16,081 nucleotides of DNA from Gracilimonas sp040877545 (lineage in GTDB: Bacteria; Bacteroidota; Rhodothermia; Balneolales; Balneolaceae): assembly GCA_040877545.1 (NCBI GenBank), contig JBBDNN010000073.1, forward strand, positions 1 to 16,081, read 5' to 3'. Position numbers and translations under genes: made by a program. Under the pieces are notes generated by a model, which had not been told where the DNA came from, made no database searches, and saw only the letters and a list, made by a program, of their open reading frames with translations. How positions within the stretch are numbered: position 1 is the stretch's first letter; each line of letters starts with the position of its first letter. This document shows, piece after piece, positions 7,301 to 13,117 of the stretch.

Positions 7301-7652
7301 TGGCATCGATACTTTTCGCGTAGCTCGTATGGTGCTGCAGTCTGATCATATCGCAAACATGACGGTTGGTTATGACTACAAGGGCTTTTCAGGCCGGGTT
7401 AGTATGCTTTACCAAGGTGAGACGCTTACTTCAGTTGGTTCACGTCCGGAGAACGACAGCTTTACACACGCTTTGTTCAGATGGGATGCTTCTTTCCGTC
7501 AGCGAATATTTGATTCCGGAGCCAGCGTCAGTTTGAACTTCTACAATTTAACGAATGAACCCGATCGCTCCTATCAATCCTCGTGGGGTTATGCCACCGA
7601 TGAAGAATACTATGGGTGGTCGATGGATGTTGGCATCCGCTATGATTTTTGA
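4395..7652 (+). CDS. TonB-dependent outer-membrane receptor with STN and carboxypeptidase-regulatory-like domains
   Basis: This 1085-residue outer-membrane active transporter uses TonB/proton-motive force and is probably for oligosaccharides released by the enzymes downstream. A signal peptide occupies about residues 1-31 (AAFLLLIISGF hydrophobic core, ending LLAQ). The STN signalling domain is at about 68-143, and the carboxypeptidase-regulatory-like beta-sandwich at 157-237 (GKITDSVTGEPLVGANIMIE, then TNIDGEYRLRNV). The plug is at about 255-372 (ETVGRLPGVSIQRSGG, NVVIRGLSPRFSNI, YKSIRPDMDADAVAGTVNFT). The rest is the 22-stranded barrel ending in the aromatic tail DVGIRYDF. The plug wording is close to the large-receptor subgroup seen in Xanthomonas/Caulobacter carbohydrate loci. 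STN plus the FecR and sigma genes upstream indicates signalling as well as transport. No SusD gene follows. The substrate is inferred from neighbours only. Confidence 0.92.
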   Translation: MKKVQLYIKAAFLLLIISGFTSILQWKELLAQTNENLSRNGYVFNSTQTGPFYRVSEYKDSISELQKVFTLEIKNNSIKQVLQKIAEQAPLGISINPDLPALNKRISLSIVSGTIADALTKVLETTDYEAAISRRREIVLLKKEALSPVQEVVLQTGTLAGKITDSVTGEPLVGANIMIENTSTGTATNIDGEYRLRNVEEGEQTLVVRYLGYITKNVEVEVTAGETTALDVELEPDVIEGQEVTVYSQARGQVKAIRQQLTSNTIVNVVSESRIREVADNNAAETVGRLPGVSIQRSGGEAQNVVIRGLSPRFSNITVGGTRLSSTSLNDRNTDLHMISSDMISGIELYKSIRPDMDADAVAGTVNFTIDGAPDESRTRLNFQYGYNDHTQRLGNYKGDLNFSQRFFENRLGVMGTVSIQGVDRSSDNLDASYFVPRERREDEAVAPIEVEDLRFTDRAQRRERYGASLVLDYRFEDNGRILFSNFANRMNRDEVQRQRLYNLDRTEQSYIISDTEQQVDVLSSTLSGEHNLWGAKLDWRLSRSQSVRDDPYNHRMNFLELGAFNDAELDLTKGPEVIPSAARNELDETFLMNAEFNENYSTETDLGAMFDLEVPFEVGRLIDATVKFGGKYTSKDRERISDQYYHRFDGVNQTNLIIQNLPGEHVKTQSGFYSIENFIEPGFNKNNYLDGMYIFGLGLSRDRAREFQEAINEDLGYYNRRLSAMMNNHWAREELSAGYILSEINIGSRLMILPGVRYEYDHSEYTAHVGQIGYLTDEEGNTVNDSTTTREMGHWFPMVHMRLNLLKGLDLRLAWTKSANRPNFDQVVPRERIHVEDSDVRRGITGLKPAIATNYDAFLNYYTNKFGLISVGGYYKKIDDLIYDRNVTIFRPLEIGLPEFTTGYNLREPYNNPHSTTLKGVEVEWQSNFLNMPSPLNGLMLNINYSRIWSETQYHQFQVERQPGVGIVGIDTFRVARMVLQSDHIANMTVGYDYKGFSGRVSMLYQGETLTSVGSRPENDSFTHALFRWDASFRQRIFDSGASVSLNFYNLTNEPDRSYQSSWGYATDEEYYGWSMDVGIRYDF

Positions 7653-7758
7653 CCACACAAATAAAAAGCAGAAAAAAGACAGGAGGTGCAGTTAGGAAGG
7701 AATAATTACTATTTGATTCTATAACAAATAACAATAATAAGGTTAAAAACTGATCAAT

Positions 7759-9408
7759 ATGAATTCAATTTATACAATTAAAAAAGGCTGGTTATTTGCA
7801 CTTGCATTCGGCTGGCTTTTATCTATGACAGGTTTCCAAAATGCTGTGGCACAGGAAGTGCGCACAGTAGTGGTAGAACCTACCAACGACTTTGGAGATC
7901 TCAATGAAGCTATAGACAGTGATACTACTGAAACAGGAGAACGGGTTGACCCCAACACAGTTTATGTGCTAAAAAGAGATGCAGTTTATATTCTGGATGG
8001 TTCTCTGCAAAACCGGGATTACTTCTTACATCTTGCTGCCGAAGAAGGCGAAGGACACCCGCCGGTAATATTTCCTGGTGTGATGTTAGATGGAAGTTCT
8101 CAGCGTATATTTAATGTGCGTGGTGATGTAAAAGTTGAGGGGATCTATTTCAGCCATATAGATGAAATTGGTGCCAAAAAACAAAATATGTTCAGAGTTC
8201 GCTCTGGTGAAACTCGCATTGAAATTGATAACAGTTGGTTGGAATGGGAAACGCAGTCATTTATCCGTTACGATAATTCTGACAATGACATTTTCATTAC
8301 CAACAGTGTTTTCAGAAATGCAGGACAACGATCTAACCCAGGTAACGGCCGCTGGTTCGATACCCGTGGAAATAATACAGATACCGTTTTTGTAGAAAAT
8401 AACACATTCTACAACCAGTCTATGTATTTCCACAGAATGGATGGTGCTATTGTGAATTACTTCCATGTAAATCATAACACCATTTTTAACGGAGGATATA
8501 ATTTTCCGATTGGGCGTACTTTAGAGGCAAACATTACCAACAACCTGATTATGAACCATGGCTTTCGTGGTGATTATGGTACAGGAGAGCCCATTTCTGT
8601 AGCTGAGCCTGATTCCGGTGTTTTGTATTTCGAAGCAGGTCTTTTTGAAGCTGACTCTATTGGCCAGTTAGAAGACTTTTCTGATGAAGATCGAATCATT
8701 AACCTTCGAAACAACAACTTGTGGGTTGATGTAAGTATTACCGACTTAATTAATGAACAGCCTGACACTTTATATCAACCACTTCAGCGATTTAACCCAA
8801 CGTGGCAGGGATATATTGATAGCGAAATTCCAAACCTCGTAATTGAAAATAACTTCGAAGAGGAATTGAATTTTAATGATGCTCCTGAATCTCCGCTTGA
8901 CTGGATGGCAGCTCATTTTGAAGATCCTGATACTGACGTTTGGTTCCAGGCTGCACCGGATGCAAGAACGGAAAGAAGCACCGACAGTTGGCACGATTTC
9001 ACTTACAACACTGACGCTGAATCTTATACAGCCGGTGATGATGGCTTCCCGCTCGGCGACTTAAACTGGTTCCCGGAACTTAAAGCACAATGGGAAGCAG
9101 GCGAACCTTTGGTTAGCACTGAATCAGAAGAAAGCATTGCAAGAGATTTCCGGTTGGTAGGCAACTATCCTAACCCTTTCAACCCAACAACAAACATTGT
9201 TTACGAACTTGCTTCACAAGCTAATGTGACCATGGAAGTATTCAATATTCTTGGGCAAAAAGTGGAATCTCTGAATATGGGAAGACAGGCACGTGGCATT
9301 CATGAATTCACTTATGATGCCAGCAGACTTTCTGGTGGAGTTTACATTGTACGTATGAAAGTAGATGATACTGCAACACAAACTCTCCGCATTACTCTGA
9401 TTAAGTAG
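7759..9408 (+). CDS. secreted right-handed beta-helix protein with T9SS C-terminal sorting domain
   Basis: This 549-residue protein is exported and probably surface-attached or released through type IX secretion. A signal peptide is at 1-31 (WLFALAFGWLLSMTGF core, ending AVAQ). Residues of about 35-320 show parallel beta-helix spacing, with repeated N-ladder segments such as FITNSVFRNAG (179-189), VFVENNTFYNQ (210-220), HVNHNTIFNGG (236-246) and ANITNNLIMN (257-266). This fold is shared by many pectate, alginate and chondroitin lyases and by binding proteins. A GFPLGDLNWFP segment (429-439) lies near the end of the main domain. The sorting domain is 463-549, with NYPNPFNP at 469-476. I see no diagnostic catalytic set, so a lyase, a hydrolase or a polysaccharide-binding role (functionally replacing a SusD-type partner) are all open. 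It lies 106 bp after the receptor gene and is followed by a strong terminator. Confidence 0.85.
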   Translation: MNSIYTIKKGWLFALAFGWLLSMTGFQNAVAQEVRTVVVEPTNDFGDLNEAIDSDTTETGERVDPNTVYVLKRDAVYILDGSLQNRDYFLHLAAEEGEGHPPVIFPGVMLDGSSQRIFNVRGDVKVEGIYFSHIDEIGAKKQNMFRVRSGETRIEIDNSWLEWETQSFIRYDNSDNDIFITNSVFRNAGQRSNPGNGRWFDTRGNNTDTVFVENNTFYNQSMYFHRMDGAIVNYFHVNHNTIFNGGYNFPIGRTLEANITNNLIMNHGFRGDYGTGEPISVAEPDSGVLYFEAGLFEADSIGQLEDFSDEDRIINLRNNNLWVDVSITDLINEQPDTLYQPLQRFNPTWQGYIDSEIPNLVIENNFEEELNFNDAPESPLDWMAAHFEDPDTDVWFQAAPDARTERSTDSWHDFTYNTDAESYTAGDDGFPLGDLNWFPELKAQWEAGEPLVSTESEESIARDFRLVGNYPNPFNPTTNIVYELASQANVTMEVFNILGQKVESLNMGRQARGIHEFTYDASRLSGGVYIVRMKVDDTATQTLRITLIK

Positions 9409-9426
9409 TACTGCATAAACCCCAAG

Positions 9427-9462
9427 AAAAGAGGGCGTGTATCTTGGAAGCGCCCTCTTTTT
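9427..9462 (+). terminator. strong intrinsic terminator inside the locus
   Basis: AAAAGAGGGCG (9427-9437) pairs perfectly over 11 bp with CGCCCTCTTTT (9451-9461), with a 13-base loop. The T-run closes the stem and a second T9 run follows at 9473-9481. It lies 18 bp after the beta-helix gene stop and 26 bp before the beta-propeller gene start. The A-rich left flank also gives a T-rich tail on the minus strand, so it could work in both directions. Its position implies lower or separate expression of the downstream four genes. Confidence 0.88.
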
Positions 9463-9487
9463 CATTACTCACTTTTTTTTTCCTTTT

Positions 9488-11731
9488 ATGATGAAGCTTT
9501 TTAAAAAAACTCTTTTAGCTGTTGTACTGGCTTTATTTCCACTTTCAATATCTGCATGGCAGGTAAATTCTGACGATTCACTGCAGGTAACAAACCTGGG
9601 CTCTGCTGTCACCCAGTTTTCATTTATGACCAGCCATTTTATGGACAGCACACATTACGTTTTTAGCCGGAATACAGCTCCGGGACGTTTGGTAGGCTAT
9701 AATGTTTTTACTGGTGAAGTTACCACACAGATCTCAATCTCCATTGAAGGAGACCGAAGTACCGAAGCTTTTTCAATGACATCTCTCGGTGATGACCTGT
9801 ATATAGGAGCAAATTTTGAAGATGAAGATCGCAGATTGTCACTCATAAAAGTAGATACAAAAACCGGCGAATATACCGAAGCCGCTCCTTTCTATCCGGC
9901 AAGAATGGCGCGTGGAATGACAACCTCTCCAGACGGGAAAATTTTCCTTGCAATGTCTCAGCAGGATAATGCGCGAGTGTATGAATATGATCCGGAAACA
10001 GACGAAGTACGGGAGCTGGATTCTTTTGAAACAGAACCCCGACAGGCTGCAAATGCGGTTGCCGTTACAGATAATTATGTTTTTGTGGGGGTAGGTGTAG
10101 AAGCTCCAAATCTTTGGGCATATAATCGTGAAACGGAAGAAAAAATATCAATCTTGCCAGCTGAATTTGAAGGACATACTGCAGTAGAAGCTCTGGCTTT
10201 GCACGACGATTGGCTGATAGCCGGAGCTTCAGGGTCTTCAAGTGAGCCAATTGTGGCATTAATAGATCTCAATAATTTTGAAAACTACCGTCTTGTAAAT
10301 CACAACCACGATTTAGTGCAGTCTATAGCTGTGGGCGGAGATATTGTGTATTTCGGCAGCGGCGAGGGGGGCTGGAAATATGGTATTAATGATGAAAATC
10401 TCTCTCGTATCTCTGACCTGAAGAGTAATCGTGGACTGTTTTATTTTGATGAAGTTTTATACGGAACCGACGGCCGCCGAAATATTGGTAAGCATAATTT
10501 AAGCACCGGCCAAACCACAAGAATGGATCTTGCTGAAACAGGGGCAGAAGAATGGCCTGAGCCGGGGCAATCAATGATTTCAGTGAATGATAAAATTTTT
10601 GTTGCCGGACATCACGTTCTGGGCATACATGATATTGAAAACGGAAGCTATAAAACGGTGTCCTCTTCCGGTGAAGCAAAACAGATGACATTAGGCCCAG
10701 ACGGCATGATTTATATGGGAATGTATTCCAGCGGCACAATGGTACGCTTTGATCCGGAACGGGAAACCTTCCGACAGTTAGCCGCGGCACCACCCCAAAA
10801 TAATCGTCCAAGAACGATTTCCTATGATGAAGAAAATGATTTTGTGCTAATGGGGACCCAGTCCGACAACCGCGGTTCAGGAGCACTTACTATTTATGAT
10901 GTAAACAACGGGAACATTAACTGGATCAATAAACCATTTGCAGATCAGGCGGTGGGAGCAGTTACTGCTTTAGATGGTATTGCCTATCTCGGTGGATATC
11001 AGGGGCGGCTTGATCAGGGAAACGACGCAAAACTTGCAGCCTGGGATCCGGTTTCCAGGGAAAAACTGTGGGAGATTGTGCCCGTTTCGCGAAATATAGG
11101 TATTCGTTCCTTAATAGAGGTAAATGGAAATATTTGGGGTCTCACCCGCGGGGGAACCTTCTTTGTTGTAGATCCGGAAACACAAGAGGTAATTCACCGG
11201 AAAGAAATTTTTCTGCGATGGCTTGAGTCGGGCCGCCTTGTGGAAAAAGATGGAATGGTTGTAGCCGTTTCAGAAAATGATGTGGCAAAAATAAATACGG
11301 CTACTTTTGAAGAGGAAATCATTCTCACCGATCTTTCATCCCGCTGGTTTCACTGGCCTGATGCTGCTATTGATGATCAGGGAAATGTATATGTGTATCA
11401 GGATCACGACCTGTTGCAAGTAAATAATGCAGTCTTTGTTTCAAACGAGGAAATAACACATTTACCCGGTGATTTCAGGGTTCATCAAAATTATCCAAAT
11501 CCATTCAACCCAAGTACAAATATAGCTTTCGATTTGCCCCGGCAGGAAGATGTGCAATTAAAAGCCTATAACATGATGGGACAGCTAATCTTTTCAGAAA
11601 ACCTGGGGAGAAAAAAAGCAGGTAATCATGTAGTGAATTTCGACGGCAGCCAACTTTCAAGTGGAGTTTATCTGATTAGGCTGTCGGCAGGTATCTATAC
11701 AAGCTCAATTAAAGCGACTTTAATCAAATAA
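9488..11731 (+). CDS. secreted beta-propeller protein with T9SS C-terminal sorting domain
   Basis: This 747-residue exported protein begins MMKLFKKTLLAVVLALF, a clear signal peptide ending near SISA at residues 20-23. The open frame extends upstream to 9437, but that part lies inside the terminator hairpin, so ATG 9488 (or 9491) is the real start. The body to about residue 655 is made of repeated beta-propeller blades with the pattern of YncE/PQQ-like repeats, such as VYEYDPETDEVREL, MVRFDPERETFRQLA and FFVVDPETQEVIHR, each preceded by a strand like GKIFLAMS or GMIYMGMY. The sorting domain is 663-747, with NYPNPFNP near 668. Beta-propellers occur in several polysaccharide lyase families (oligogalacturonate and ulvan lyases) and in binding proteins. 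I cannot assign a catalytic family. It starts a tight four-gene cluster. Confidence 0.82.
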   Translation: MMKLFKKTLLAVVLALFPLSISAWQVNSDDSLQVTNLGSAVTQFSFMTSHFMDSTHYVFSRNTAPGRLVGYNVFTGEVTTQISISIEGDRSTEAFSMTSLGDDLYIGANFEDEDRRLSLIKVDTKTGEYTEAAPFYPARMARGMTTSPDGKIFLAMSQQDNARVYEYDPETDEVRELDSFETEPRQAANAVAVTDNYVFVGVGVEAPNLWAYNRETEEKISILPAEFEGHTAVEALALHDDWLIAGASGSSSEPIVALIDLNNFENYRLVNHNHDLVQSIAVGGDIVYFGSGEGGWKYGINDENLSRISDLKSNRGLFYFDEVLYGTDGRRNIGKHNLSTGQTTRMDLAETGAEEWPEPGQSMISVNDKIFVAGHHVLGIHDIENGSYKTVSSSGEAKQMTLGPDGMIYMGMYSSGTMVRFDPERETFRQLAAAPPQNNRPRTISYDEENDFVLMGTQSDNRGSGALTIYDVNNGNINWINKPFADQAVGAVTALDGIAYLGGYQGRLDQGNDAKLAAWDPVSREKLWEIVPVSRNIGIRSLIEVNGNIWGLTRGGTFFVVDPETQEVIHRKEIFLRWLESGRLVEKDGMVVAVSENDVAKINTATFEEEIILTDLSSRWFHWPDAAIDDQGNVYVYQDHDLLQVNNAVFVSNEEITHLPGDFRVHQNYPNPFNPSTNIAFDLPRQEDVQLKAYNMMGQLIFSENLGRKKAGNHVVNFDGSQLSSGVYLIRLSAGIYTSSIKATLIK

Positions 11732-11749
11732 AAATCTCATAGCAATCTA

Positions 11750-13117
11750 ATGAATAATTCTATATTTAAACCCTTTACTCTTCTGATATTCCCGGTTTTA
11801 TTGGTAATGCTCAACCTAACCCATACGTTACAAGCTCAGCCATTGGGTGAAGCAAATTGGGAAAATGTACCTCAAATTCTTGATGCCATTCGGGAGCCGG
11901 TTTTCCCTGATAAAGATTATATAATCACGGATTTTGGAGCTGAACAATCAGATGCTTTGCCAGCCATTCGGGAAGCAATCAGAACCGCTAATGAAGAAGG
12001 CGGAGGCCGTGTAGTAATTCCAGAAGGAGAATGGCTGAGTAAAGGGCCGGTTCATTTGAAAAGCAATGTGAATCTGCACATTTCTGAAAATGCAGTTCTG
12101 CGTTTTAGTGAAAACCCGGAAGATTACCTGCCCCAGGTTTTAACCCGTTGGGAAGGCACCGAAGCCTTTAATTTTTCTCCATTGATTTATGCTTATCATG
12201 TCAACAATGTAGCAATAACCGGCAAAGGAACCATTGACGGGAATGCTGAAAACGGATTTGGAACCTGGAGGGATAAACAGAAACCGGCACAAAATCGCCT
12301 CCGGGAAATGGGGGGTAACGGAACTCCCGTACATGAGCGTGTATTTGGCCTGGATGATTACCTGCGTCCCAGCATGATTCAATTTTTTGGCAGCTCGCAA
12401 ATTCTCATTGAGGATGTCACCATTCATGACTCACCTATGTGGGTAAATCACATCATTTTTAGTTCTCACATTACCGTTCGCGGAATTACAGTAGAAAGCT
12501 ACAGACTAAATAATGACGGAGTGGCTATCGACTCTTCTACGTTGGTGCTCATCGAAAATAATAGTTTCTCAACCGGAGATGACAGTATTGTTATAAAATC
12601 CGGCCGAGATCAGGATGCGTGGAAAATTGGCCGTCCAACCGAGCATGTAGTAGTAAGAAATAATTATATGGAAGGCCATAATGCACTGGCCATTGGAAGT
12701 GAGATGTCGGGTGGAGCGCGAAATATTTTCATGGAAGATAATCAGCTGGGAAAAGTACGTTCTGCTATATATTTCAAATCTAATCTTGATCGTGGCGGAT
12801 TTATCAGAAATGTGCGCGTCAGAAATATTGAAGTAGAAGAAGCGGAGATTTTACTACGCTTCAGCACCGATTATCATTCGCATCGCGGAGGTAATTATCC
12901 AGCTGTGTATGATGATTTCGTGATAGAAAATGTAACAGCAGAAAAAGCAAATTTAGCCGTTGAAGCTACCGGTGTTGCCCAGGAACCGATCCGGAATGTC
13001 TGGGTGAAAAACCTGGTGGTGAAAGAAGGTGAAAAAGATCAGGAAATTAATCACGTGGAAAACTTCAATTTTGAAAATGTGAAAGTAAATGGTAAAACCA
13101 TTGAAGTTAAACTTTGA
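11750..13117 (+). CDS. GH28 glycoside hydrolase (polygalacturonase family), variant active site
   Basis: This 455-residue exported enzyme is predicted to hydrolyse alpha-galacturonosyl or related linkages in pectin-like glycans. A signal peptide is at about 1-29 (LLIFPVLLVMLNL core, ending LQAQ). The N-terminal DFGAEQSDALPAIREAI (61-77) and GGRVVIPEGEW (85-95) are typical of GH28. By comparison with fungal PGII, the catalytic Asps are present as Asp256 (NNDG, 254-257) and Asp277-Asp278 (GDDSIVIKSG, 276-285). The His of the GHG motif is His310 (GHNALAIGSEMSGG), with GHG changed to GHN. The Arg of the R-x-K motif is replaced by Tyr341 (YFKSNLDRGG, 341-350) while Lys343 is kept. The Asp normally three after the first catalytic Asp is Ala259. 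Hydrolysis is therefore likely, but binding of the usual galacturonate carboxylate may differ. No sorting domain is present, so it is probably periplasmic. It is 18 bp after the propeller gene. Confidence 0.9.
   Translation: MNNSIFKPFTLLIFPVLLVMLNLTHTLQAQPLGEANWENVPQILDAIREPVFPDKDYIITDFGAEQSDALPAIREAIRTANEEGGGRVVIPEGEWLSKGPVHLKSNVNLHISENAVLRFSENPEDYLPQVLTRWEGTEAFNFSPLIYAYHVNNVAITGKGTIDGNAENGFGTWRDKQKPAQNRLREMGGNGTPVHERVFGLDDYLRPSMIQFFGSSQILIEDVTIHDSPMWVNHIIFSSHITVRGITVESYRLNNDGVAIDSSTLVLIENNSFSTGDDSIVIKSGRDQDAWKIGRPTEHVVVRNNYMEGHNALAIGSEMSGGARNIFMEDNQLGKVRSAIYFKSNLDRGGFIRNVRVRNIEVEEAEILLRFSTDYHSHRGGNYPAVYDDFVIENVTAEKANLAVEATGVAQEPIRNVWVKNLVVKEGEKDQEINHVENFNFENVKVNGKTIEVKL

Noticed and set aside
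9437..9487. Upstream extension of the beta-propeller gene from GTG 9437
   Set aside because: This segment is the terminator hairpin and its T-rich tail; the ATG at 9488 yields a standard signal peptide.
10386..10886. 166-codon minus-strand frame, the longest antisense frame
   Set aside because: It lies wholly inside the propeller gene, with His/Arg/Leu-rich shadow composition and no promoter or ribosome site.
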